Source: an uncultured Blautia sp. (lineage in GTDB: Bacteria > Bacillota > Clostridia > Lachnospirales > Lachnospiraceae). From it: DNA of 29,558 nt. The stretch covers positions 1-29,558 of the forward strand of contig URHS01000030.1 of assembly GCA_900547685.1 (NCBI GenBank), in the 5' to 3' direction. Below are positions 21,867-29,558 of the stretch, in pieces. The notes under the pieces are model-generated. The model was not told where the DNA came from. It worked only from the letters and a program-made list of their open reading frames with translations, and did no database searches. Made by a program: the position numbers and the translations under genes. Each line of letters opens with the position of its first letter. The stretch's first letter is position 1.

Positions 21867-23434
21867 TTGCTTTGTATATCCGCTTATCACAGGAGGATCG
21901 TGATGTATCCCTTCGTTCTGATAAGGCAGAGAGCAACAGTATTACCAATCAGAGAGCATTGCTATGGGACTTCATAAAGAGTCATGAGGAATTTGCAGAT
22001 TGCAAAGTCATTGAGAAATGTGATGATGGATATTCGGGTGTTCATTTCGACAGCAGACCGGAGTTTACAGAACTGATAGAGCTTGCAAAGGCAGGAAAAG
22101 TAAATTGTATTATTGTAAAGGACTTTTCCCGGTTCGGCAGAAATTATGTGGAGCTGGGGGATTATCTGGAACAGTATTTCCCGTTCCTCGGTGTAAGGTT
22201 CATATCCGTGAATGATAACTATGACAGTAAAGACTTTGAGGGTACAACAGGAGGTCTGGACGTAGCATTCAAAAATATGATTTATGACTTTTACAGCAGA
22301 GAGTTTTCCAAGAAACAGAAGATTGCTTGGAGGCGGATGGCTGAAAAGGGTGAATATAATGCCCATTGTGCCATGTATGGATATAGGAAAGCAGAGGATA
22401 ATGTTCATCAGTTGGTAATCCATGAGGAAACAGGTACGATTGTCAAGGAAATCTTTGAGTTGGTAGCTTCCGGCTTCTCGCCTCTTAAGGTTGCAAAGCT
22501 GTTAAATGAGAGGGGCGTACCTGCTCCGTCAGAGTTTCAGAATATGCAGGGGTATCAAAAGGAATGGAGCAGATATGGAGCCAAATGCTATTGGACAGAC
22601 GATAGAATCCGTCACATGATAAAAGATGAACGGTACACCGGAACAATGGTTTCGTTGAAAACCACTGCTCTAACTGTCAGAGGAAAGCGTATCAAAACGC
22701 CGGCTTCAGATTGGGTGAGAGTGGAAGATACCCATGAACCAATCGTATCGTATGAGCTTTATGTAAAAGCAAATTCAATGTTGAAGCAAATAGAGTTCAG
22801 ACAAAGCGGGAAGAAAGGCAGGAATATTTATAGTTGCGGATATTGTGGTCGAAAAATGCAGAGTGATGGAACACCCATACTTCGCTGTAATCAGAGGTAT
22901 CTGGTTAAAGAGTGTAAATGCAGGAAGGCAGTTATTGACCGAAGCGAGGCAGATGCGGTTGTTTTATCGGTACTAAAACAACAAATACAGTTGTTGGTAA
23001 AAGAAACGGAACTGTCCAAAAGTGTAAGAAACAAGACGATTCCTTATTCCGAAGCTGCTGAGATAAAAACTCTGACAAAGACGATAGCAACCATGAAAAA
23101 GACATGGATGCCGCTTTATGAACAGTACACAGACGGTAAATTATCCAGAGAGGATTTTCTTGTTGAAAAGAAGAAGTACGATGAAGAAACAGCCCGACTG
23201 GAGAAAAGGTTAAAAGAGCTTCAAAGCAGGCAGAGCATTCAGCAAGAGAATGACCAGCAGGCAGAAAAGAATATCAGCCAGTTACGATGCTTTGCTGATC
23301 AGATGGAGCTTACAGAGGAAATAAAGGAGAAGCTGATTGACAAAGTGAAAGTTTACTTTGATAATAGAATAAAAATATGCTGGAAGTTTGAAAGCGGCTT
23401 TTTCGACACAAAGACAATGCACAAGTGTGGTTGA
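21824..23434 (+). CDS. Large serine recombinase 3
   Basis: A 536-residue recombinase: nucleophile in YIRLSQEDRD (S22), KDFSRFGRN, a zinc ribbon (CGYCGRKM...RCNQRY...CKC), and a coiled-coil C-terminus. AAGGAGCG precedes ATG 21824, inside the end of the second recombinase gene. It closes the mobile module. In elements with several serine recombinases the enzymes may act together or have separate insertion and excision roles; which applies here is not visible. Confidence 0.93.
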   Translation: MQGENKVIYGSEYVIALYIRLSQEDRDVSLRSDKAESNSITNQRALLWDFIKSHEEFADCKVIEKCDDGYSGVHFDSRPEFTELIELAKAGKVNCIIVKDFSRFGRNYVELGDYLEQYFPFLGVRFISVNDNYDSKDFEGTTGGLDVAFKNMIYDFYSREFSKKQKIAWRRMAEKGEYNAHCAMYGYRKAEDNVHQLVIHEETGTIVKEIFELVASGFSPLKVAKLLNERGVPAPSEFQNMQGYQKEWSRYGAKCYWTDDRIRHMIKDERYTGTMVSLKTTALTVRGKRIKTPASDWVRVEDTHEPIVSYELYVKANSMLKQIEFRQSGKKGRNIYSCGYCGRKMQSDGTPILRCNQRYLVKECKCRKAVIDRSEADAVVLSVLKQQIQLLVKETELSKSVRNKTIPYSEAAEIKTLTKTIATMKKTWMPLYEQYTDGKLSREDFLVEKKKYDEETARLEKRLKELQSRQSIQQENDQQAEKNISQLRCFADQMELTEEIKEKLIDKVKVYFDNRIKICWKFESGFFDTKTMHKCG

Positions 23435-23485
23435 TGACCGGGCTTGTGCGGGAAACAAAAAAAGTTAAATTTTTTTAGTCCTTAC

Positions 23486-24178
23486 TTGACAGAAGAACAA
23501 ACGATTTCTAATTGGGAAAAAGAAAAAAATTATCCAGATTTACAAACATTAGTTCAAATCAGTGACGAATCAGGAATTTCGCTGGATTCTATGATTAAGG
23601 ATAATTTTTCCATGGTTCAAGAAATTGATAAGAAAGTAAGACATCTGAAATGGTTTAAAATTGGAACAGCCATTGTATTAGTGATTGTTTTTTTCATTTC
23701 ATCCTATATCGCTATTCAAAAGGGACAGCAAAATCGTCTTATCCAGACATACAGGAGTAATTTAGAAGAAATAGGATTTGAAGAAGACGAAAATAACTAT
23801 TACTTAACAGATTCCGATTTTAAATATGAAGTCTATATGTTTGGCAGACCAGATATATGGAAATTGAACCAGAAAATGAGCGAAAGAGAAAAATTTATCG
23901 TAGCCACACTTATTGAAAAGGATAATAATTTGAAAGACAATTTGGAGGTTACCATCAGGAAAACAAAAGATTTTATAACTCTTTCACTTTCAAAAAGAAA
24001 TTATATGACAAATGATAATTCTCTACAAATCAATGAATACAGTCTCGATAAAAATGGTCAGATTAAGCATCAAGAAAAAATGGATGCAGCTGATTCTGAA
24101 ATATATGACCAATTGAAAGATAAAATAGCAAGCGGTGTAAAAAAATTAAATGAAATGTATTCGAATCTTTACGAATAA
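23486..24178 (+). pseudogene. XRE membrane regulator lacking its N-terminal HTH half
   Basis: The readable frame begins LTEEQTISNWEKEKNYPDLQTLV, which matches the middle of an XRE domain (usual form: VTRQTISNWENGKSYPDL). The preceding 30 or so residues of the HTH are missing and there is no start codon with a ribosome site. After the HTH remnant come a basic stretch, one TM helix (TAIVLVIVFFISSYIAI) and about 140 charged extracellular or cytosolic residues. The gene ends normally at 24178. The break lies within about 50 bp of the end of recombinase 3, so insertion of the mobile element is the likely cause. I do not find the missing 5' part elsewhere in the window. Confidence 0.7.
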
Positions 24179-24249
24179 ATGCTGAATTTTTCTTTTGTGT
24201 CGGAGATTAGGTTGCTAATGATTTTCTTACAAGTAAATCTCCCTTTCAT

Positions 24250-24290
24250 AGCCAAGTGGAGCTTATTGAAACTCCACTTGGCTTATTTTT
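24250..24290 (+). terminator. Terminator after the truncated XRE gene
   Basis: AGCCAAGTGGAG (24250-24261) pairs perfectly with CTCCACTTGGCT (24272-24283), followed by TATTTTT. Confidence 0.88.
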
Positions 24291-24430
24291 ATGAATATGT
24301 AGAAATGTACTTTGAAGAAAAATCCGTAGAAACAAAAGCATTTTATCTGCCGGCAAGATAATAATTATGATATACTGAAAAAAAGTAATAAACTGGAAGT
24401 TTTCAAAACAAAATGTTGGAGGAAATAGAA

Positions 24431-24880
24431 GTGAATATTAGGCAGTATCAGAAATCAGATTGCAAAGAACTGACAGAATTATTTTATAATACGGTACATA
24501 CTGTTAATGCAAAAGATTATACAAAAGAGCAGCTAAATGTTTGGGCAACGGGACAGGTGGATTTGGAAAAATGAAATTTGTCGTTGCAAGAACATTACAG
24601 TATTGTTGCTGTCGAAAACAATGTTATTGTAGGTTTTGGCGATATAGATAAAACAGGTTATCTTGATCGTTTATTTGTTCATGCGGACTATCAAAGAAAA
24701 GGCATTGCAACTGCTATTTGTGACCAACTTGAACAATTTGTTAAGGAAAATATAACGACACACGCTTCTATTACAGCAAAACCATTTTTTGAAAAGAGAG
24801 GATACAAAGTTGTAAAAGAACAACAGGTAGAAAGATACGGGATTTTTCTTACAAATTATGTGATGGTAAAGGAACGGTAA
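24431..24880 (+). pseudogene. GNAT acetyltransferase with in-frame TGA
   Basis: Read through, this is a 149-residue GNAT N-acetyltransferase: the start MNIRQYQKSDCKELTELFYNTV, then VENNVIVGFGDID, then the acetyl-CoA loop in HADYQRKGIATAICDQLE. The gene starts at GTG 24431 behind GGAGGAAA. A TGA at 24572-24574 interrupts the frame at DLEK*NLSLQEHY, where relatives have Trp (TGG), so a single G-to-A change explains it. The 3' part alone lacks the first strand and helices and has no ribosome site, so it is unlikely to be functional. No other frame damage is visible, suggesting recent loss or a sequencing error. Confidence 0.8.
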
Positions 24881-24908
24881 ATTTAGAATTTTGCGAAAGG
24901 ATAAAATC

Positions 24909-25349
24909 ATGAAGCAATATAAGAATAGATTTGTTGAAGTGATAAGACAAGTAGTATTGAATAAATATTTTTACTTGTTTTTAGTAGTTACTGTTGTTGC
25001 AATGATGTCTTTAGTATATTTTAAGGATAAACCGATGATTAGTTCTAATGATAATCCTGAAATAAGATTAATTAGCGTTGACTATAAAAAAGACGGTATA
25101 TATGATACATTAGATTTATCAAAGAATGAAATATCAAAAGATTTAAATGACCGTCTTGTATCTATGTTTGAAAATGTAAAAATAAGAAATAGACTTTTAC
25201 CTGTGATAAAATCGTATACCGTTTTAGAGGGTGATACCCACATTACCGTTAAAGTGGACTTAGAAAATTCATCACTATTTGTAAATTTGCACAATGATTC
25301 ACAATTTTCTTCTGCACAATTTAATGACAAATATTATCATATTGTGTAA
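24909..25349 (+). CDS. Hypothetical single-TM protein, 3' end replaced by IS66
   Basis: A 146-residue open frame: short basic N-terminus, one TM helix (YFYLFLVVTVVAMMSLVYF, about residues 17-36) and an extracytoplasmic domain. GAAAGGA precedes ATG 24909; an upstream in-frame TTG is rejected. The final codon and stop (GTGTAA) fall in the first bases of the IS66 left end (GTAAGCG from 25346). The native C-terminus has therefore probably been cut off and the visible stop belongs to the insertion. I do not recognise the family. Confidence 0.6.
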   Translation: MKQYKNRFVEVIRQVVLNKYFYLFLVVTVVAMMSLVYFKDKPMISSNDNPEIRLISVDYKKDGIYDTLDLSKNEISKDLNDRLVSMFENVKIRNRLLPVIKSYTVLEGDTHITVKVDLENSSLFVNLHNDSQFSSAQFNDKYYHIV

Positions 25350-25468
25350 GCGCTTAGTTTTTGGGTAACTAGATATTCGCCGGTTCCTAACTCATAATGA
25401 TAGAAGATAGATTTTTACTCCACTTCTTTGATAGAAAGTAGAAATTCACTACATTTGGAGGTTTCATT

Positions 25469-25885
25469 ATGAGTGATAAACGTGCACCAAGGCGTTCCTT
25501 GGATGACTGGATGGAGCTGGTAACTAAATGCAGACAAAGTGGATTAACAGATGCTGCATGGTGTGAAGCGCAAGGGATTTCTCCGAGTTGCTTCTATAAT
25601 GCCGTTTCCCGTCTGCGAAAAAGAGCCTGCCAGATACCAGATCCGATTGGCAAAGCCAGCACTCTTGATCTTACATCCCACAAACAGGATGCCGTTCAGA
25701 TTGCTATAGAGCCGGAAACTTCTCCGGCAGAACTGTTTCAAGATGAAAGAAACAGTTCTATGTACCTTGACAATTCACATACGATTGAGATTGAAGCAAA
25801 AGGATTAACAATCCGAATGAGCAATACCGTTCAGCCTATGCTTCTGAAAATTTTAATGGATGCATTAAAGGAGCCATTATGCTAG
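25469..25885 (+). CDS. tnpA: IS66 TnpA accessory protein
   Basis: A 138-residue IS66 OrfA. The N-terminal part (DDWMELVTKCRQSGLTDAAWCEAQGISPSCFYNAVSRLRK) is a helix-turn-helix of the TnpA/IS3-OrfA type, and the C-terminal part is a short beta-rich tail. GGAGGT precedes ATG 25469. Its stop overlaps the start of tnpB by 7 nt, the usual IS66 arrangement for coupled translation. It is required together with TnpB for transposition in well-studied IS66 members. Confidence 0.92.
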   Translation: MSDKRAPRRSLDDWMELVTKCRQSGLTDAAWCEAQGISPSCFYNAVSRLRKRACQIPDPIGKASTLDLTSHKQDAVQIAIEPETSPAELFQDERNSSMYLDNSHTIEIEAKGLTIRMSNTVQPMLLKILMDALKEPLC

Positions 25886-26217
25886 CGGACATCTCGAATG
25901 TCGATGCAATCTATATCGTTTGTGGCAGAACGGATATGCGTAAATCTATCGATGGATTATGCGCAATTATTCAGGAGCAGTTCTCTATGGAAATCGACCA
26001 TTCGCTCTATCTATTCTGTGGACGCAAATGTGACAGGATTAAAGCTATCTTAAAAGAACCTGACGGGATTGTTATGATCTACAAAAGACTCACCGCCCAA
26101 GGCTCTTACCGGTGGCCCCGGGATAAATCAGAGGTCCGGAATCTCACTTGGAGAGAGTTCGACTGGCTGATGTCAGGCATCGATATCGAGCAGCCAAAAG
26201 CTATTAAAACCACTTAA
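25879..26217 (+). CDS. tnpB: IS66 TnpB accessory protein
   Basis: A 112-residue protein of the IS66 Orf2 family: YIVCGRTDMRKSIDGLCAII, LYLFCGRKCDRIKAIL and the aromatic-basic DGIVMIYKRL are family hallmarks. It overlaps tnpA by 7 nt and is intact in length. Its biochemical role is unknown. A gap of 143 bp separates it from tnpC. Confidence 0.95.
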   Translation: MLADISNVDAIYIVCGRTDMRKSIDGLCAIIQEQFSMEIDHSLYLFCGRKCDRIKAILKEPDGIVMIYKRLTAQGSYRWPRDKSEVRNLTWREFDWLMSGIDIEQPKAIKTT

Positions 26218-26360
26218 ACTATACGGCAAAAAGTGCACATAAAAGCACTGGATTTCCTTGAAAATTCAGCATTTTTCAAGGTCATGATTGTCCTGTTTAT
26301 CTAGGAGTTCTCCATGATTTCTGGTATAATAGAAGTATCAAAAATCGGGAGGAAAACGCA

Positions 26361-27953
26361 GTGGCAGACAGTTCTAAAGACCTTCAACTCCGTGAGTTGA
26401 AAGATATGATCAACGATCTGAAAAAAATGATAAAAACACTTCAGGCAACTGTAGATGCCGCTAACAAACGGGAAGAGGCTCTTACTCAGGAACGGGATAA
26501 TCTAAAGGAAGAAGTGGATCTGCTTCGCAAAAAACTTTTCGGTTCTTCCAGTGAAAAACGTTCTATGGAGATTCCTGGACAGCTAAATTTATTTAATGAA
26601 GCTGAACTGGAACAGGATCCAACTATTACAGAACCGGAAGCTTTCGAAAGTCTTTTCCCAGAGAAAGAGACAAAAAAGCGGAAATCCCGTACAACTAACG
26701 CAGAACGGTTCAAAGGGATTCCGGTAGTCAAAAAATATCTGGATCTTCCGGATGAAGAAAAAGTCTGCCCTGTTTGTAATGCTCCTCTGGTAAAAATCGG
26801 TGAAGAATTCGTACGCCGCGAACTTTCCTTCGTACCAGCAAAGTTAAAAGTGATCGAAATATACAGCTTAAATTATATTTGCCCGGAATGTAATAAAGAT
26901 GACGTTGCAGTTATCAAAAAAGGGAAAGACGGTCATGCGCATATGCTTCACGGCATGGCTGTTGCAGATACTATCGCATGGGTTATGTATCAGAAATTTT
27001 GTAACAGTCTTCCTTATACCCGGCAGGAAAAAGACTGGGCACAGTACGGTGTTGCTATCACAAGAGCAACGATGGCAAATTGGGTAATCCGCAATACATT
27101 GGATTATTTCACCCCAATGTATGATTACTTCCACCGACAACTCTTAAAAAGGGAATTCGCAATGGCAGATGAAACCCCACTTCAGGTATTACACGAACCC
27201 GGCAGACGTGCACAGACAAAATCTTACATGTGGTTATTCCGCAGTGGGGAAGATGGAGGATTACCAATCATCCTTTATAAATATTCAGAAACCCGTGCCG
27301 GGAATAACGCAGTAGAATTCCTTGAGGGATTCAAGGGATATCTGATGTGTGATGGCTACAGTGGTTACAACAAAGTGCCTGATGCCAAACGAACAGCCTG
27401 CTGGGCGCACATCCGCAGATATCTGACAGATGCAATTCCGAAAGGGAAGCAGCTGGATTATACACAGCCGTCTGTTCAGGGTATGATGTATATCAACCAG
27501 CTTTTCCATTTGGAAGATGTAATTAAAGCGAAGTACTCATCCTTCGATGCTATCAAGAAAGCTCGTCTTGAGAAAGAAAAGCCGATAGTAGAAGGCTTTT
27601 TGTCGTGGCTTGATAAACAGAATCCAGTCCGTGGATCAAGGATGGATAAGGCAGTTACCTATATTCAGAATCGCCGATCCTATCTTATGACCTATCTAGA
27701 AGATGGTCGCTGCAGTTTTTCTAATAATCTCAGCGAAAACGCTATCCGTCCGTTTACAGTAGGCCGAAAAAACTGGCTGTTCTGTGATACTCCAAACGGA
27801 GCCCAGGCCAGTGCTATCGTCTATACAATGGTAGAAATGGCAAAGGCAAATGGAGTAAACGTCTATCACTATCTAACCTATCTTCTGGAAAAGCTCCCGA
27901 ATGATAGGATGAGCGATGAAGAGTTAGATAGGCTTGCCCCATGGAACGAATAA
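26361..27953 (+). CDS. tnpC: IS66 TnpC DDE transposase
   Basis: A 530-residue transposase. A coiled coil (about residues 8-60) is followed by a zinc-binding region (CPVCNAPL...CPEC), then the DDE core: ADETPLQVL, CDGYSGYN and NNLSENAIRPFTVGRKNWLF. The start is GTG 26361 after GGGAGGAAA. The C-terminus stops at LAPWNE, where relatives often run on a little further, so the last residues may be lost with the missing right end. All catalytic residues are present. Confidence 0.93.
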   Translation: MADSSKDLQLRELKDMINDLKKMIKTLQATVDAANKREEALTQERDNLKEEVDLLRKKLFGSSSEKRSMEIPGQLNLFNEAELEQDPTITEPEAFESLFPEKETKKRKSRTTNAERFKGIPVVKKYLDLPDEEKVCPVCNAPLVKIGEEFVRRELSFVPAKLKVIEIYSLNYICPECNKDDVAVIKKGKDGHAHMLHGMAVADTIAWVMYQKFCNSLPYTRQEKDWAQYGVAITRATMANWVIRNTLDYFTPMYDYFHRQLLKREFAMADETPLQVLHEPGRRAQTKSYMWLFRSGEDGGLPIILYKYSETRAGNNAVEFLEGFKGYLMCDGYSGYNKVPDAKRTACWAHIRRYLTDAIPKGKQLDYTQPSVQGMMYINQLFHLEDVIKAKYSSFDAIKKARLEKEKPIVEGFLSWLDKQNPVRGSRMDKAVTYIQNRRSYLMTYLEDGRCSFSNNLSENAIRPFTVGRKNWLFCDTPNGAQASAIVYTMVEMAKANGVNVYHYLTYLLEKLPNDRMSDEELDRLAPWNE

Positions 27954-27979
27954 GTTAAAAATTCTCCTTCAAAACGTAA

Positions 27980-28075
27980 AACTTAATTGAAATTCAAAAT
28001 ATAATATTAGGAGATGATTCCGATGGATATTTAAGAAAGATTTATAACCATTATGATGAGGAACTAATAGAATGA
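27980..28075 (+). pseudogene. C-terminal gene remnant after IS66
   Basis: An open stretch following a stop reads ...LGDDSDGYLRKIYNHYDEELIE and then TGA. It has protein-like character but no start codon with a ribosome site. It may be the tail of a gene cut by the IS66 insertion or by the deletion that removed the element's right end. It could also be chance. Confidence 0.3.
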
Positions 28076-28141
28076 AACAAATTATAAAAAGTATTTGTCT
28101 CATAGAAACGTGAAGTATTTCACAGAAAGGTGGGGGTATAT

Positions 28142-29512
28142 ATGAAAAAATGTAAAAGATTGTTAGCGGCGTGTTTAGGAGCGGTAGTAGTTTCTACAGC
28201 TTTCCCTACAATTACTAATGCAAAAATTAACATTTATGAAGATAAGGTTTCAGGAGGAACTTGGATTCAAGATTCTTCAACAGGAAAATGGTGGTATGAA
28301 CATGCAGATGGAACTTACACTGTCAATGATTGGGAATATATTAATTGAAAGTGGTATTGGTTTGATGAAGCTGGGTGGATGCAAACCGGATGGAAACAAA
28401 TTAGCGGAAAATGGTATTGGTTTGGAAACGATGGTTCAGGCTATATGCGACAAGGATGGGAAATAATAGATGGAAACTATTATTGGTTTGCACCAAGTAG
28501 TGTTATGGTGACGGGAAATAAAAGGATTTCTGGTATTGATTATTATTTTAATAGCAGTGGAGCATTAACATACGACGCATCTTTAGCAGCAGCAATTTAT
28601 ACAAAAAATTATGGCTCTGATAATATTAATACTTTACCAGACGGAGATCTGGTTGCTGATTTAGTAAGAGGTAGCTATAAAACTGAACAGTATGATAATT
28701 TTACAAGATCATCTTTTACATCAACTAATAATCTTGTTAAAACAAATAATTTAAACCGAGGAATATTTTATTACAGTGGTCATGGACTAATAGGTGGAAA
28801 AGGTATGGATTTGGGAGGTGAATCTTCGATTACTCCATCACAGCTGAGAAAAATGGATATGAACAATACCAAGGTCGCTTTTTTCTTTGCGTGTTATTGC
28901 GGATTGCCTGATCAGACAGGAGATAGCATGGCGACTGCTGCAGTTAAGGCAGGAGCGAAAGCAAGTTTTGCATATAAAATTTCTTCGGAAGTATCGGGAG
29001 ATCGAAATGTCTCCAAGTTAATTTTTGCAGAAATGATGAATGGTGAAATTTTAAATGATGCAGTGATTACGGCTCAAACGAAATATCCAAATTATAAGCC
29101 ACTGAGAGAAAAGAATGTTGTTATTGCTGGAAACAAAAATACTAAAATTTCAGATACATATACGATTAAAGAACACGAAGAACTGTATGTTCCAGAAGGC
29201 TATGTTTACAAAGGTAATGGAAGTTTTATAGAGTCGTATGTATTTGAGTATAATGGGTATGAGACAACTGATAGGATTGTTTATGATAAGGAAGATGGAG
29301 AATACATACTTAGAAGAAATGTGATTGACAAAAGCCGCTTGACAGAAATTGATTTTGCTGAGGTTGAAAAAAATAGTAATGCGTTTGATACATATTATTC
29401 TGACAAACAGTATGAAGATTATTTTGATGTAATTACAATGGTAGAAAATAATCCTACAGTTGTCAGAGTCTGTTCGTATATTGCTACTCATGGATGTTTA
29501 GAAGATGTTTAG
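28142..29512 (+). pseudogene. Secreted choline-binding caspase-like protease with in-frame TGA
   Basis: Read through, it is a 456-residue secreted protein: a signal peptide (KKCKRLLAACLGAVVVSTAF...TNA), aromatic cell-wall-binding repeats (GKWWYEHADGT, KWYWFDEAGWMQTGWKQ, GKWYWFGNDGSGYMRQGW, GNYYWF), then a clan CD caspase-like domain with YYSGHG (His) and FFACYCG (Cys). Such proteins attach to choline-decorated cell walls. GGTGGGGG precedes ATG 28142. A TGA at 28346-28348 (EYIN*KWYWF) replaces what is most likely a Gly codon (GGA), so only a 68-residue fragment would be made. The rest of the frame is clean. The protease subfamily (C14, C25 or other) cannot be fixed by eye. Confidence 0.75.
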
Positions 29513-29558
29513 AATATGATTGCATTGATTTACAGAATAACCAAGATATAACAGAAAA

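Larger units (their letters stand above)
17153..23450 (+). mobile_element. Three-serine-recombinase mobile element module
   Basis: All genes here run the same way and are closely packed: degenerate recombinase domain, MazF/PemK, small accessory protein, three large serine recombinases. Codon use and GC content look higher than in the flanks. The right end probably lies near 23,450-23,485, where an XRE gene without its N-terminus begins. GCACAAG/CTTGTGC (23419-23449) flanks the last stop codon. I cannot place the left end; it could include the agr/XRE cluster from about 11,310. Confidence 0.55.
25346..27960 (+). mobile_element. IS66-family insertion sequence, right end not found
   Basis: The left end begins GTAAGCG, the typical IS66 terminus, and the three genes tnpA, tnpB and tnpC follow in order. 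No matching CGCTTAC terminus appears after tnpC to the end of the window, nor a second copy of the 8 bp before the left end (CATATTGT), which a normal IS66 insertion would duplicate. The right boundary given is only the end of tnpC. Confidence 0.85.

Noticed and set aside
24340..24376. A third LytTR promoter at the TATACT near 24371
   Set aside because: No ACAnyT-type repeats are present 22 bp upstream, so the -10 match alone is not enough.
24578..24880. A separate short GNAT protein starting at TTG 24578
   Set aside because: It lacks a ribosome site and the first strand and helices of the GNAT fold, and the upstream part reads in the same frame across the TGA.
24572..28348. Reassignment of TGA as a sense codon, because two genes have in-frame TGA
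   Set aside because: The two TGAs stand for different residues (Trp and probably Gly), and TGA ends several intact genes here, including recombinase 3 and the degenerate recombinase gene. Independent nonsense mutations fit better.
28379..29512. The protease as an independent gene starting at 28379
   Set aside because: No ribosome site precedes this ATG, and it would begin in the middle of a wall-binding repeat without a signal peptide.
1..29558. CRISPR arrays, tRNA or rRNA genes
   Set aside because: I saw no regularly spaced repeats, cloverleaf sequences or rRNA segments on reading both strands.

Overview
The window reads as a chromosomal segment of an AT-rich Gram-positive anaerobe of the Clostridia, most likely a gut Lachnospiraceae (Blautia/Ruminococcus gnavus-like). 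The reasons are strong AGGAGG ribosome sites, agr-type signalling, tandem large serine recombinases, an IS66 element, a choline-binding surface protein and protein styles typical of that group. The placement is inference from style, not from a marker gene.

Region 1 (1-11,301) looks like resident metal-homeostasis DNA. A yybP-ykoY-type (Mn2+) riboswitch with an overlapping terminator precedes a TetR regulator and a small zinc-ribbon membrane protein. A NiCo (czcD) riboswitch precedes a cation diffusion facilitator and an MFS transporter. After a strong terminator comes a divergent pair: a radical SAM protein on the plus strand and, on the minus strand, a paralogue that has lost the iron-sulfur cysteines. 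The radical SAM gene leads a row with a Ca2+/Mn2+ P-type ATPase, a DegV lipid-binding protein, a small multi-TM protein and an SCP2-like protein. A conserved element of about 55 bp with a GGACA-N12-TGTCC palindrome lies upstream of both tetR and the pseudoenzyme gene, so I infer one regulon.

Region 2 (about 11,400-16,430) is a signalling and regulator cluster: XRE regulator, LytTR response regulator, GHKL histidine kinase, cyclic-thiolactone pre-peptide (AgrD-like), AgrB-like protease, then three more XRE regulators and a small minus-strand protein. Two promoters (before agrD and before the next xre gene) carry the same layout: two 9-bp direct repeats 12 bp apart, then exactly 22 bp to a TATACT -10. 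This is what an AgrA-type regulator would read.

Region 3 (about 16,440-23,480) is mobile DNA: a GC-rich, hairpin-dense non-coding stretch, a degenerate serine-recombinase domain overlapping a MazF/PemK toxin, a small accessory protein, and three tandem complete large serine recombinases. Directly to the right is an XRE-membrane gene that has lost its N-terminus.

Region 4 (23,486-29,558) is decaying accessory DNA: the truncated XRE gene, a GNAT acetyltransferase with an in-frame TGA, a membrane protein whose stop codon lies inside the left end of an IS66 element, the IS66 genes tnpA/tnpB/tnpC with no right inverted repeat that I can find, and a secreted choline-binding, caspase-like protease gene also broken by an in-frame TGA.
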